Source: Lachnospiraceae bacterium (GTDB taxonomy: Bacteria > Bacillota > Clostridia > Lachnospirales > Lachnospiraceae). Taken from it: a stretch of DNA of 64,000 nt. The position numbers were made by a program, and so were the translations under genes. Under the pieces are notes generated by a model. It was not told the DNA's origin. It was given only the letters and a program-made list of their open reading frames with translations, and made no database searches. Position 1 is the first letter of the stretch; each line of letters opens with the position of its first letter. Location: contig JAFRWN010000140.1 of assembly GCA_017437965.1 (NCBI GenBank), positions 24,520 through 88,519 of the forward strand, in the 5' to 3' direction. This document shows, piece by piece, positions 50,535-59,262 of this stretch.

Positions 50535-51569
50535 ATGATACCTAATAATGTATTCAACAAGGAAGCTTTTCTCGGGAAAAGCTTCCTTACACTTAAAGAC
50601 TTTTCACCCGAGGACATTATTTCACTTATAGATCTTGCAGAAGACCTCAGAAGAAGAAAGAAGGCAGGACAGCGTCCTACAGGCTGTGAGGGCAAGAATA
50701 TCGCCCTGATCTTTGAAAAGACCAGCACAAGAACACGCTGTTCATTTGAGGTTGCCGCAGCAGATCTCGGAATGCATTCGACCTATCTTGATCCTTCCGC
50801 ATCCCAGATGGGCAAGAAGGAGAGCATAAAGGATACCGCAAGGGTATTGGGCCGCATGTTTGACGGTATCGAATACCGTGGCTACGGCCAGGAAATCGTC
50901 TGCGAACTTGCGAAATATGCAGGCGTGCCCGTATGGAACGGTCTTACCAACGAATATCATCCTACCCAGATGCTTGCGGATGTACTTACGATCAGGGATA
51001 ATTTCGGAAGAATCAAGGGCATCAACCTTACATACATGGGCGATGCAAGATACAATACAGGTAATTCACTGATGATAGTTTGCAGTAAGCTTGGCATGAA
51101 TTTCACCTGCTGCGCACCCAAGAAGTACTGGCCGAATCCCGCACTTATCACTGAATGTGAAGTCTTTGCAAAGGCATCTGGCGCTAAGCTTAAGTTTACC
51201 GAGGATGTCATGGACGGAACCGCAGAAGCCAATGTAGTCTATACGGACGTATGGGTTTCAATGGGCGAGCCGGATGAAGTCTGGGCTGAGAGAATAAGAG
51301 ACCTTGAAAAGTACCGTGTAACGATAGATGTGATGAAGAATGCTTCGTTTGATTCCATCTTCTTACACTGCCTGCCTGCATTCCATGATGTTGAAACAGG
51401 TATCGGAAGGCAGATCAAGGCTAAGTTCGGTCTTAACGAGATGGAGGTTACCGACCAGGTATTTGAGGCTCCATTCTCCAAGGTATTTGACGAGGCTGAA
51501 AACAGGATGCACACCATCAAGGCGGTTATGTACGCCACCCTGACAGGAAGGGTAAGGGTAACAGTTTAA
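50535..51569 (+). CDS. argF: ornithine carbamoyltransferase
   Basis: The 344-residue enzyme forms citrulline from ornithine and carbamoyl phosphate in arginine synthesis. It shows the carbamoyl-phosphate motif FEKTSTRTRCSFEVA, the HPTQMLADVLT segment, and the ornithine motif FLHCLPAFHD. Length is normal. No other arg gene is adjacent. It could also serve arginine deiminase fermentation in reverse, but no arcA or arcC is present in the window. The start has GGAGAC upstream. Confidence 0.95.
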   Translation: MIPNNVFNKEAFLGKSFLTLKDFSPEDIISLIDLAEDLRRRKKAGQRPTGCEGKNIALIFEKTSTRTRCSFEVAAADLGMHSTYLDPSASQMGKKESIKDTARVLGRMFDGIEYRGYGQEIVCELAKYAGVPVWNGLTNEYHPTQMLADVLTIRDNFGRIKGINLTYMGDARYNTGNSLMIVCSKLGMNFTCCAPKKYWPNPALITECEVFAKASGAKLKFTEDVMDGTAEANVVYTDVWVSMGEPDEVWAERIRDLEKYRVTIDVMKNASFDSIFLHCLPAFHDVETGIGRQIKAKFGLNEMEVTDQVFEAPFSKVFDEAENRMHTIKAVMYATLTGRVRVTV

Positions 51570-51572
51570 ACT

Positions 51573-51911
51573 ATGTACCAGGATAAAATCGTACTTTGCG
51601 CAAGCTCGAGATATGAACATAAATACTACCTTAACGAAGACTTCTCGGGACTTCCCGAACGTGTGAAGAAGGAGCTGCAGATCATGTGCGTGCTCTACAC
51701 GGAAGAAATCGGAGGAATACTTACACTCCAGTTTACCGATAACGGTGAACTGGAGTTTGAAACTGTAGCAAAAGAGGATGATTTCCTCTATGACGAGATA
51801 GGAAGCGTCCTGAAGATAAAGCAGCTCAGAGCTGAAAAACGTGAGCTTTTGGAGTCGCTTGAAATGTATTACAAGGTCTTTTTCCTTGGCGAAGAAGGCC
51901 CTGAGGAATAA
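51573..51911 (+). CDS. small DUF6145-like protein
   Basis: The 112-residue soluble acidic protein starts 3 bases after the argF stop with only a weak ribosome site (AAGGGTAA), so it is probably translated by coupling. It begins [20 protein letters not shown] and continues with [22 protein letters not shown], a pattern I associate with the Lachnospiraceae family DUF6145. Its function is unknown. It is followed 26 bp later by coaX. Confidence 0.75.
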   Translation: MYQDKIVLCASSRYEHKYYLNEDFSGLPERVKKELQIMCVLYTEEIGGILTLQFTDNGELEFETVAKEDDFLYDEIGSVLKIKQLRAEKRELLESLEMYYKVFFLGEEGPEE

Positions 51912-51937
51912 AAGACATAACAACGGGAGGCAGTAAA

Positions 51938-52711
51938 ATGCTTTTGGCGATAGACGTCGGAAATACCAACCTGACCTTTGGAATATTTGATAAAAATGAT
52001 GAGCTGGTTTCTAGTTTCAGAGTTACCACAAAGCTTCCGAGAACCTCGGATGAATACGGAGTGCTGATACTTAATATGCTTGTGGCAAAAAACATCGGAG
52101 CAGGAGATATCGAGGATGTGATAATCGCATCCGTTGTTCCGGGTATCATGCATTCACTCACCTCGGCAGTTATCAAATATCTCTGCAAACACCCGATAAT
52201 CGTAGGTGTAGGAACAAAGACCGGACTGAAGCTTCCTGTTGCAAATCCTGCAGAAATGGGTGCTGACCGTATTGTAGATGCGATTGCAGGACTTGAGCTT
52301 TACGGAGGACCTGTGCTTGTCATTGACTTCGGTACCGCAACGACCTATGACCTCATAAGCGCTGACTCCGAGTTTGTTGCAGGAATCACGAGCCCCGGTA
52401 TCAGGATCAGTGCAAATGCACTCTGGAACGAGGCTGCAAAGCTTCCTGAAATCGAGATCAAAAAGCCTGATTCGATACTTGCAAAGAACACAGTCACATC
52501 GATGCAGGCCGGACTTGTCTATGGCTATATCGGACAGGTTGAATATATCATCAAAAAAGTTCGCGAGGAAGCAGGCCTTACCGACATGAAGGTAGTCGCA
52601 ACCGGTGGACTTGGCCGCATCATCTACGGCGAAACCGACATGATCGACGTCTATGACCCTGACCTTACACTGAAGGGCCTGCTGCTGATCTACAAAAAGC
52701 AGAAGAGATAA
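51938..52711 (+). CDS. coaX: type III pantothenate kinase
   Basis: The 257-residue ASKHA-fold kinase phosphorylates pantothenate in the first step of coenzyme A synthesis. It shows the phosphate motif [17 protein letters not shown] at the N-terminus, [11 protein letters not shown] and [12 protein letters not shown], all typical of CoaX; length is standard. The start follows GGGAGG. The dihydrouridine synthase gene follows 15 bp downstream, an order seen in many Firmicutes. Confidence 0.95.
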   Translation: MLLAIDVGNTNLTFGIFDKNDELVSSFRVTTKLPRTSDEYGVLILNMLVAKNIGAGDIEDVIIASVVPGIMHSLTSAVIKYLCKHPIIVGVGTKTGLKLPVANPAEMGADRIVDAIAGLELYGGPVLVIDFGTATTYDLISADSEFVAGITSPGIRISANALWNEAAKLPEIEIKKPDSILAKNTVTSMQAGLVYGYIGQVEYIIKKVREEAGLTDMKVVATGGLGRIIYGETDMIDVYDPDLTLKGLLLIYKKQKR

Positions 52712-52726
52712 CCAGGAGAACCTAAT

Positions 52727-53695
52727 TTGCCAACTCCCGCTTCACAATTCAACATCGGGCAGATCACTGTCCCGGGCCGCCTTGCGCTTGGCCCCATGGC
52801 CGGAGTGACCGATATTACCTTCCGTAATCTCTGTAAAGAACAGGGAGCCGCCCTTCTTTATACCGAGATGGTAAGTGCAAAGGGCATATACTATAACAAC
52901 AAAAACACGGAAGAACTTCTTAAATGCAGTGAAAACGAGCATCCTCTGGGGCTCCAGCTTTTCGGCTCGGACCCGCAGATCATGGGAGACATGGCAGAAA
53001 AGCTTAAGGACAGAGCCTTTGATTTCATTGACGTCAACATGGGCTGTCCCGTACCGAAGGTTGTCGGAAACGGCGAAGGCTCGGCGCTTATGAAAAATCC
53101 CGGGCTTGTATATGAAATAGTGGAAGCACTTGTAAAAAAAGCCGGAAAACCGGTAACCGTCAAGATCCGCAAAGGCTTTGATACGGAAAACTGTGTCGAA
53201 GTTGCAAAGGCTGCGGAAGCTGCGGGTGCCTCGGCTGTTGCCGTTCACGGAAGGCTCAGGAATGAGTATTATTATGGTCATGCCGACTGGAACTGCATTG
53301 CTGATGTAAAAAAAGCCGTGAAGATTCCGGTAATCGGCAGCGGTGACGTAACTGATATATATTCCTGCAAAAGAATGTTTGACGAAACCGGTGTGGACTG
53401 CGTGATGATTGCAAGGGCAGCCCTCGGTAATCCTTGGATTTTTGCCCAGTGCAAAGCATATATTGAAGACGGTACAATACTTGAAAAACCGGACCTTAGC
53501 GAAGTAAAGGCAATGGTACTTAAGCAAGCCGAAAACATGTGCGCGGACAAAGGAGAAGACATCGCCATGCGCGAAATGAGAAAGCATGTCGCATGGTATT
53601 TCAAAGGTTTCCCCGGCTCATCAAAGCTCCGCGGAAATGTTAACAGTCTTATAAAACTTGAAGATCTGAAGAAAATGCTTGATGCATATAGTTAA
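52727..53695 (+). CDS. dusB: tRNA-dihydrouridine synthase
   Basis: The 322-residue FMN enzyme reduces uridine to dihydrouridine in tRNA. It has the N-terminal LGPMAGVTDITFR, FIDVNMGCPVPKVVGNGEGS with the catalytic Cys region, and VHGRLRNEYYYGHADW. The TTG start is chosen because CCAGGAG lies 7 bases upstream and the product begins at the usual place. It is co-directional with coaX and the S4-domain gene. Confidence 0.94.
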   Translation: MPTPASQFNIGQITVPGRLALGPMAGVTDITFRNLCKEQGAALLYTEMVSAKGIYYNNKNTEELLKCSENEHPLGLQLFGSDPQIMGDMAEKLKDRAFDFIDVNMGCPVPKVVGNGEGSALMKNPGLVYEIVEALVKKAGKPVTVKIRKGFDTENCVEVAKAAEAAGASAVAVHGRLRNEYYYGHADWNCIADVKKAVKIPVIGSGDVTDIYSCKRMFDETGVDCVMIARAALGNPWIFAQCKAYIEDGTILEKPDLSEVKAMVLKQAENMCADKGEDIAMREMRKHVAWYFKGFPGSSKLRGNVNSLIKLEDLKKMLDAYS

Positions 53696-53713
53696 AAGCC
53701 TTCCCCTATTACT

Positions 53714-54490
53714 ATGACAGATAATGATATCCTCGCAAAAAAATATTTAGACCTTGCCACCTCCTCCGACCGCAAGGGCATCTTTACCTTCACAGGCTTT
53801 CTTGGCCTGTCCGAGAAGGACATACTCCTTAAAACAATTGATGAAGAAAAACGATCCGGCGTTGGAATTTCCTACACCCTTTACGGCGGCCATGAAGATG
53901 CCGAAAGAGTGATGTGCCGTTTCGGAAACCCGGATGAGCTTGGCTACACCGTAGAATTTCCGATTTCCTGCATAAAGGTTGAACCATTAAACGGCAAATT
54001 TGCCGACAGTCTCAGTCACAGGGACTATCTGGGTTCGCTTATGAACCTTGGAATCGTAAGGGCTGTTATCGGAGATATCATCATATCCGAAAACAAAGCC
54101 TATGTTTTCTGCGCCGAAAACATGGCGGAAATGATAGAAAAAGAGCTGGTGAGGATAAAGCATACAACGGTTGTCGCAAAGAAAATAAATCTGAGCGAAG
54201 AAAAAATCGAAAAGGCAGAGGAAGATGTGAAAGAACTGAAACTGACAGTTTCGTCCCTCCGTGCCGATACCATGATATCAGGAGTCTATAAAAAATCCCG
54301 TTCACAAACAGCAGAACTCTTTGCACGCGGTCTGGTCTACATTGACGGCCGCCAGACCGAAAATCCCTCGCAACTTATCAAAGAAGGCCAGAGCGTGAAT
54401 GTACGCGGAATGGGTAAGTTTATTTTTGAAAAAATGGAAAATATAAATAAAAAAGGGAAGAATGTGATAAATGTAAGGGTGTTTGCCTAA
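53714..54490 (+). CDS. ylmH: S4-domain RNA-binding protein (YlmH-like)
   Basis: The 258-residue protein has an N-terminal YlmH-type domain (GFLGLSEKDILL, DYLGSLMNLGIVRAVIGDI) and a C-terminal S4 RNA-binding domain (about 180-245, RSQTAELFARGLVYIDGRQT). YlmH binds ribosome-associated RNA and has been linked to cell division gene clusters and stalled-ribosome rescue; here it is not next to sepF or divIVA but to dusB. No strong ribosome site precedes the ATG. Confidence 0.88.
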   Translation: MTDNDILAKKYLDLATSSDRKGIFTFTGFLGLSEKDILLKTIDEEKRSGVGISYTLYGGHEDAERVMCRFGNPDELGYTVEFPISCIKVEPLNGKFADSLSHRDYLGSLMNLGIVRAVIGDIIISENKAYVFCAENMAEMIEKELVRIKHTTVVAKKINLSEEKIEKAEEDVKELKLTVSSLRADTMISGVYKKSRSQTAELFARGLVYIDGRQTENPSQLIKEGQSVNVRGMGKFIFEKMENINKKGKNVINVRVFA

Positions 54491-54500
54491 AAAAGTCTGT

Positions 54501-54535
54501 GAGTTTTTTTGAAATAGTACGTCTAATAAGTGAAA
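54501..54535 (+). promoter_or_regulatory. conserved ECF-promoter-like element
   Basis: TACGTCTAATAAGTGAAA (54518-54535) matches the element before the first ECF sigma gene in 16 of 18 positions. CGTC (54520-54523) is a good ECF -10; the upstream GTGAG stretch would be the -35, but its spacing differs from the first copy by two bases. It lies between ylmH and the sigma gene start at 54559. Confidence 0.45.
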
Positions 54536-54558
54536 GCAAGGAAAGGAGCAGAAGGAAA

Positions 54559-55113
54559 ATGGATAAAGATGCCGAAAATTACCAGCTTTTTCTGGAAACA
54601 GGTAAAGATTCGTATTTTGCCGATATTGTCTTAAAATATAAAGACGGCCTTCTGCTGTTTATAAACACTTATGTTGTTGATATGGCAGCGGCTGAAGACC
54701 TTTCCATCGATGCTTTTACTGTCCTCGGTGTTAAAAGACCGAAATTCAAAGGAAATAGTTCTTTTAAAACCTGGCTTTACTCCATCGGAAAGAACCTGGC
54801 TATTGATTATCTGAGAAAAAAGGAAAGGCATAAGGAACTTCCGCTTGAAGACTATGCCAACGAGTCTTCCGGAAATGAGATGCTTGATTCCTATATCAAG
54901 GAGGAGCAAAAGCAGGAGCTTCATAAGTCTTTGTCAAAACTTAAACCGGAGTACAGACAGGTGTTATGGCTTAAGTATTTTGAAAACCTCAGCGGTAAAG
55001 AAATGGCAGTAATTATTAACAAAAGTGTACATGCTACCGAAATGCTTGTAAACAGAGCTAAAAATGCTCTTAGAGAACAGCTGGAGAAGGATGGTTTTGA
55101 ATATGAGGAATAA
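54559..55113 (+). CDS. ECF-family RNA polymerase sigma factor (second copy)
   Basis: The 184-residue factor has region 2 (FADIVLKYKDGLLLFI, AAEDLSIDAFTVLG, SFKTWLYSIGKNLAIDYLRKK) and region 4 (LKPEYRQVLWLKYFENLSGKE). It is a close relative of the one at 4035-4592, with the same length and ending (FEYEE against FVYEEF). The start at 54559 is preceded by AAAGGAGC; the earlier GTG at 54499 lies upstream of the promoter-like element. Its last 11 bases include the start of the downstream membrane protein gene. Confidence 0.93.
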   Translation: MDKDAENYQLFLETGKDSYFADIVLKYKDGLLLFINTYVVDMAAAEDLSIDAFTVLGVKRPKFKGNSSFKTWLYSIGKNLAIDYLRKKERHKELPLEDYANESSGNEMLDSYIKEEQKQELHKSLSKLKPEYRQVLWLKYFENLSGKEMAVIINKSVHATEMLVNRAKNALREQLEKDGFEYEE

Positions 55114-56083
55114 TGATGAATATCTGAACGAGGTTTTCAGAAGAATTGACGAAAAAAAACGCCGTAAATCCAGAAATAAAAGGATACTTGCGATTTCAGC
55201 ATGTTCTGTTATTTTGATAATGGCTGTAGGACTTGTATTGAAAAATCCGAACTTTATATTTGGCAGTGATGAAGCCGGATTCAAAGTAGAAAAAGGTAAA
55301 ACCAGTGAGTCGTCAGATGCTTCCTATGAACAGAATGACGAGAGTGAGGCGACAGATTCGGACTATGAGTTAATTGATTATAGCCTGGAGGAATTATGTA
55401 AGAATAGTGATGTCTGTGTTCTTGCCGAATATGAAGACATGATTCTGAAACAAAACTATACCGAATACAAATTTAAAGTGACAAAAATAATCTGCGGCCA
55501 GCTTAACGACGAAGAAATATATTTATTTACACCATCGAAAAGTAAAAAAACGTATTATAAAAAAGGAGTGGAATATGCCCTGATACTTGAGCGCTTCGAG
55601 ATGCTTTTTTATGATCATGACAGATACCAGCAGGCAGCTGATTTAATGTTGATCCCGGGTGAAGGAAAATATACTGTTAACGGAAAAAAGCTTGAGTATT
55701 CATATTCCGATAAAGAAAAGTTTGAGGAGGATGTCCGGAAATTCTATTCGGAAGCAACACATAAACCTTTGGAAGTCAGAAAGAATTATGCGAGTGCACA
55801 GGAACAGATGGAAGAAGAGTCGGATATAATCGCAGTTGTTAAAATCGACAAGCTGCTTGCAGAAGGAATATATCACAACGGCAATAATTACAGCTGTATT
55901 ATTAAAAGCTTTGAAAAGAATAACTGTTCATGGATCAAAGAGGGTATGGAAATAGAGCTTGTTCTTGAAAGAGGCGTCGTTCAAGAAGGAAAAACTTACA
56001 GGATCGGATTTGTGTCGCCAGATAAGAACAGCGAAGGACTGATTTTCATCCAGACAGCGATCGGGACAATTAGTGAAGAATAA
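55103..56083 (+). CDS. membrane-anchored anti-sigma-type protein (second pair)
   Basis: The 326-residue protein has a basic cytoplasmic N-terminus (RRIDEKKRRKSRNKR), one membrane helix (about 26-45), an acidic linker with SSDASYEQNDESEATDSD and a beta-rich outer domain (about 95-326) with repeated LAEY/VKIDK strands. It starts inside the end of the sigma gene, exactly as in the first pair. The outer domain does not resemble that of the first anti-sigma, so the two systems probably sense different signals. The last 123 bp are duplicated at 57390-57512. Confidence 0.75.
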   Translation: MRNNDEYLNEVFRRIDEKKRRKSRNKRILAISACSVILIMAVGLVLKNPNFIFGSDEAGFKVEKGKTSESSDASYEQNDESEATDSDYELIDYSLEELCKNSDVCVLAEYEDMILKQNYTEYKFKVTKIICGQLNDEEIYLFTPSKSKKTYYKKGVEYALILERFEMLFYDHDRYQQAADLMLIPGEGKYTVNGKKLEYSYSDKEKFEEDVRKFYSEATHKPLEVRKNYASAQEQMEEESDIIAVVKIDKLLAEGIYHNGNNYSCIIKSFEKNNCSWIKEGMEIELVLERGVVQEGKTYRIGFVSPDKNSEGLIFIQTAIGTISEE

Positions 56084-56110
56084 AAAAATGATAACGCAAG
56101 GAGGCAAACA

Positions 56111-56746
56111 ATGAAAAAAATAAGCGTAATATTCTTAACCATGTGTGTTTTGTTGAATGTGATGTCTTTAAATTTTGCTTTTGCAGAAAGTATGAATATT
56201 GGAGACAGAGTAAAAACTGCGTTTTTAAAAAAGCTGTCTTCAACAGATAGTGAAAACGATTTTATATCTACAGATTTTGAAATAATAGATGACTTTTCGG
56301 ATGTAATACCGGACTTATATAAAGAAGTAACTATTTCAAAAAGTGAGGATATTTATGTTGATGGATATGCAGGGTGCTATGTTGATAATAACAAATTGAT
56401 AATATGCGTTACAGACGACACAATAAGGTATCACAGCTGTGAAAACAGAGAAAATGTAATATATAGGCAAGTTGAAAATTCAATGAATGATTTGATTGAA
56501 ATTCAAAAAGAAGTAGGCAATAAATATGAATCGTTGTATGGACAATATAAGAGTGGTACAGAAGAATATAAACTGTTACACTCATTACAAGGCAGTGATT
56601 CGAGCGTGGTAGATAACGTTGTTTATGTTTATATAAAAGATTTAACTGTTGAAAAGGAAAAGCTTTATAGAAATCTTATTGAAGATGATGAACGTATTGT
56701 TTTAGTTGAAACAGATGGTGAAAATATTGAAGATACGATCGGTTGA
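56111..56746 (+). CDS. small exported protein, unknown
   Basis: The 211-residue product has a cleavable signal peptide (AFA, about residue 25), then an acidic soluble domain with no transmembrane helix. Its DNA is clearly more A/T-rich than that of the neighbours, with more ATA, AAT and AAA codons, which suggests a different origin. The start has AAGGAGGCAAACA upstream. It lies between two direct copies of the anti-sigma gene tail. I do not recognise a family. Confidence 0.7.
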   Translation: MKKISVIFLTMCVLLNVMSLNFAFAESMNIGDRVKTAFLKKLSSTDSENDFISTDFEIIDDFSDVIPDLYKEVTISKSEDIYVDGYAGCYVDNNKLIICVTDDTIRYHSCENRENVIYRQVENSMNDLIEIQKEVGNKYESLYGQYKSGTEEYKLLHSLQGSDSSVVDNVVYVYIKDLTVEKEKLYRNLIEDDERIVLVETDGENIEDTIG

Positions 56747-56763
56747 TAGAGTCTTCAATATTT
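56722..56763. other. hairpin over the stop codon
   Basis: AAATATTGAAGA (56722-56733) and TCTTCAATATTT (56752-56763) form a perfect 12-bp inverted repeat around the TGA of the exported protein gene. It is A/T-rich and followed by only three Ts, so it may be a weak terminator or an mRNA-stability hairpin. Confidence 0.55.
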
Positions 56764-56846
56764 GAAATTGATGATGATATATATTATCGGTTTCAACAAA
56801 TTCAAAACAAAGTTTATTCTTTATTTATTTCTACGGAGGATGGATT

Positions 56847-57320
56847 TTGAAGAAGATAATAATTATAGTAATAACAATTTGCGCTTTGACTTTGCTTTTT
56901 GTCGGGTATATTTATTTCTTCGGCTTTGGGAAAAAAATGCTGTCGTTTCATGAAGTAAATAGGAGTGAGGATAAATTACCCTTTACGGTTTCTGTGTTGG
57001 AGGCTGACGGAGATCATGTGAAGTGGCAATTTGACTTCAAAGAGGAGGATATGCTTGAAGTCACCTGGGGTGAGTTATATTATATCTATGAAAAAAAGGC
57101 TCTTGGCTGGTTCCCCGTTGATGATATTATGGAGATGGATACAGTCAGTGTAGCTCATGCTTTCAGAGGAAAGTCATCGATGGTATTTGAACAGAAGATA
57201 GGATATCCTTATGGGACGTTGGAAAAGGGTAAATACCTTGTCTATAAGGAAGTGGAGGTAAAGAACATAAAAACAAACAGGGGAAATAAGTACACGCTTT
57301 ATCTGAGGTTTGAGATTTGA
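56847..57320 (+). CDS. small membrane-anchored immunoglobulin-like protein
   Basis: The 157-residue product has one N-terminal helix (about 5-26) that would anchor it outside the membrane, followed by a single beta-sandwich domain. The pattern LEVTWGELYYIYEKKALGWFPV and YGTLEKGKYLVYKEVEV resembles a clostridial Ig-like domain family that ends in a G-x-L-x-x-G-K-Y-R-like strand. The TTG start at 56847 is chosen for GGAGG 8 bases upstream. It belongs to the A/T-rich insert between duplicated gene tails. Its role is unknown. Confidence 0.65.
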   Translation: MKKIIIIVITICALTLLFVGYIYFFGFGKKMLSFHEVNRSEDKLPFTVSVLEADGDHVKWQFDFKEEDMLEVTWGELYYIYEKKALGWFPVDDIMEMDTVSVAHAFRGKSSMVFEQKIGYPYGTLEKGKYLVYKEVEVKNIKTNRGNKYTLYLRFEI

Positions 57321-57389
57321 TAATAAAACTACATTCGCGCACACAATATCATGGTATCGGGTATTATATGTGTAATGCAACGGAAAAAA

Positions 57390-57512
57390 GTTCTTGAAAG
57401 AGGCGTCGTTGAAGAGGGAAAATCCTATAGAATAGGATTTGTCTCGCCAGATAAGAACAGCGAAGGACTGATTTTTATTCAGACAGCGATCGGGACAATA
57501 AGTGAAGAATGA
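57390..57512 (+). pseudogene. duplicated 3' tail of the anti-sigma-type gene
   Basis: These 123 bases align without gaps to the last 123 bases of the gene ending at 56083 and are about 90% identical by eye. The encoded 40 residues differ at only two places (E for Q and S for T) and both copies end in a stop. There is no upstream start or matching 5' part. The two copies bracket about 1.3 kb that holds two A/T-rich genes. It is a remnant of a duplicated anti-sigma gene or a footprint of recombination that brought in the insert. Confidence 0.88.
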
Positions 57513-57536
57513 TTATAATAATGTGAGGTGATATTC

Positions 57537-58160
57537 ATGAAAAAACTGCTTGCTTGTATAGTGATAATTACTACCTTAATGTTTGTTGCCTGTGGCTCAG
57601 AGAGTAAACCTTCTAATGATAAAAAGGAACATGAGCCCACGAAATTAGATGTGACTCAGGATTTTGACGGTATAGTATTACATGTTGAATCGGAAAGCGA
57701 TACCTACAAAACAGGTGAAAATTTTATAATTACTGCAAAAGTAACGAATAATACACAGGATCCCATTTTTATATTTAAAAATAATCCATCTCCACATGAG
57801 GTAATTAAAACGTCAATCATAAAAGATGATATACGCTTAGTTGATGGCGATACGTTTGGCAAAGGTGAAGATGATGCGTATGATTGCCTGAAGCTGGAGC
57901 CGGGACAGAGTTTCACGCAAGATATGAATTATGTTGCAGCGAAGCTGGTACCGAGAGATAAAACAAAAGAGCTTAAACCAATCAGCAGGCCGGCTAAGGT
58001 ATATGACTGCGATCTTGAAGATCAGTTGGTTCCCACAGATACAGGTACATATACAGGAACAAGCGGTATACGTCTATGCGGTGGGTACGATGATGATAAA
58101 TTTGATGAAACAATCATTGATCGCAAGAGTATTGCATATATGATTTATATTACCGAGTAA
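57537..58160 (+). CDS. small lipoprotein, unknown
   Basis: The 207-residue product has a type II signal peptide with lipid Cys in LMFVAC (about residue 19), a charged linker and a beta-rich domain (about 45-200). The segment containing YKTGENFIITAKVTNNTQDPIF looks like an Ig-like or intracellular proteinase inhibitor type fold used in clostridial envelope lipoproteins. The start at 57537 follows GAGGTGAT. It closely follows the anti-sigma tail remnant and may belong to the ECF regulon. Confidence 0.7.
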   Translation: MKKLLACIVIITTLMFVACGSESKPSNDKKEHEPTKLDVTQDFDGIVLHVESESDTYKTGENFIITAKVTNNTQDPIFIFKNNPSPHEVIKTSIIKDDIRLVDGDTFGKGEDDAYDCLKLEPGQSFTQDMNYVAAKLVPRDKTKELKPISRPAKVYDCDLEDQLVPTDTGTYTGTSGIRLCGGYDDDKFDETIIDRKSIAYMIYITE

Positions 58161-58200
58161 GGAGAACTGAAAAATATTTACATTTTTGACAAGCATCTCC

Positions 58201-58279
58201 AAAACCTTTACTTTTTTGTAAAAAATATCTAAAAACCTTTACTTATATGCTTTGTAGAGCTATAATAAGTAAAGGTTTT
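58201..58279 (+). promoter_or_regulatory. promoter of the Fic gene with three operator copies
   Basis: AAAACCTTTACTT occurs at 58201-58213 and 58232-58244 (31 bp apart) and in inverted form AAGTAAAGGTTTT at 58267-58279. The second copy contains the -35 (TTTACT), followed by 17 bases and a perfect TATAAT (58261-58266); the third covers the transcription start. Binding would block polymerase, so the N-terminal HTH of the Fic protein probably represses its own gene. Confidence 0.75.
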
Positions 58280-58299
58280 TTGATTAGGAGGAGAAAAAA

Positions 58300-59217
58300 A
58301 TGCTTTCATATGATGGCCTTAATGAGCAGCTTCGGAAAAAGGGAATAACCAAAACGGATCTGACATCTGAGATCGGCATTTCCTCCCGCACGATAGCAAA
58401 GATTGCAAAATGTGAGAAGCTGTCACAAAAGACGATGCTAAAAATTGCGGATTATCTGGGCTGCAAGGCGGAAGCCCTGTACAAAGAAAAGACGGATAAT
58501 GTGATCTTACAGATTCTCAGGGATGAAAAAGAAGCAAAAATCTCAGGCGGTCTCTACCATGAGCTGCAGGTTCTGATGACCTATAACTCGAATCATATCG
58601 AGGGAAGCAGGCTTACAGAGGATCAGACAAGGCTGATCTTTGAGACAAATACGATAGATATTGGTGATGGTATACCGGTGGATGACATTCTGGAGACAGT
58701 TCATCATTTCAGGGCAATTGATTATGTGATCGATATTGCAGAAGAGGAACTGTCCGAGGAAATCATTAAAAAGCTGCACTATATTCTTAAGCATGATACC
58801 AAGGATTCAACGCTTGCATGGTTTGCTGTCGGGGACTATAAGAAAAGAGCAAACATGGTGGGAGGACGGGAAACGGCAAAACCCGTGGATGTGCCTGAGC
58901 GGTTGAAAGCACTTCTTGCCGTCTATAACGCAAGAAAAAATGTAATGATAGACGATATAATTGCTTTCCATGCCGATTTTGAATATATACATCCATTTCA
59001 GGACGGAAACGGAAGAGTAGGACGGCTGATTGCACTGAAGGAGTGTCTGCGACATAACATCGTCCCGTTTATTATCGAAGACAGTAAAAAAAGTTACTAT
59101 TACCGTGGTTTGAATGAGTGGAATGATGAAAAAGGATGGCTTACGGATACCTGCCTTGACGGGCAGGATATGTTTAAACGGCTGTTGGATATGCTGGACA
59201 TAGTTTACGGAAAATGA
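58300..59217 (+). CDS. HTH-Fic fusion protein, probable self-regulated AMPylase
   Basis: The 305-residue protein has an N-terminal XRE-type HTH (about 10-60, GITKTDLTSEIGISSRTIAKI) fused to a Fic domain with the complete active site HPFQDGNGRVGR (His about 231). The inhibitory helix motif SNHIEG (S-xxx-E-G, about residue 90) precedes it, as in class II Fic proteins. Fic enzymes transfer AMP or another phosphate-containing group to target proteins. There is no separate antitoxin gene. The HTH very likely binds the three repeats upstream. The start follows AGGAGGAG. A terminator shared with the converging PFOR gene follows. Confidence 0.9.
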   Translation: MLSYDGLNEQLRKKGITKTDLTSEIGISSRTIAKIAKCEKLSQKTMLKIADYLGCKAEALYKEKTDNVILQILRDEKEAKISGGLYHELQVLMTYNSNHIEGSRLTEDQTRLIFETNTIDIGDGIPVDDILETVHHFRAIDYVIDIAEEELSEEIIKKLHYILKHDTKDSTLAWFAVGDYKKRANMVGGRETAKPVDVPERLKALLAVYNARKNVMIDDIIAFHADFEYIHPFQDGNGRVGRLIALKECLRHNIVPFIIEDSKKSYYYRGLNEWNDEKGWLTDTCLDGQDMFKRLLDMLDIVYGK

Positions 59218-59226
59218 ACATTTAAT

Positions 59227-59254
59227 AAGCCACGGGTCACGCCCCGTGGCTTTA
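59227..59254. terminator. bidirectional terminator between Fic and PFOR genes
   Basis: AAGCCACGGG and CCCGTGGCTT form a stem with a 6-base loop; TTTAT follows on the plus strand and a shorter T-containing tract on the minus strand. Confidence 0.82.
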
Positions 59255-59262
59255 TGCTCGGA

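Noticed and set aside
52742..53587. 281-codon open frame antisense to the dusB gene
   Set aside because: The sense frame encodes a clear tRNA-dihydrouridine synthase with all motifs; the antisense frame has no recognisable domain or ribosome site.
56762..56953. 63-codon frame overlapping the start of the Ig-like protein gene
   Set aside because: It overlaps the better supported TTG-started frame, lacks a ribosome site and looks like random A/T-rich translation.
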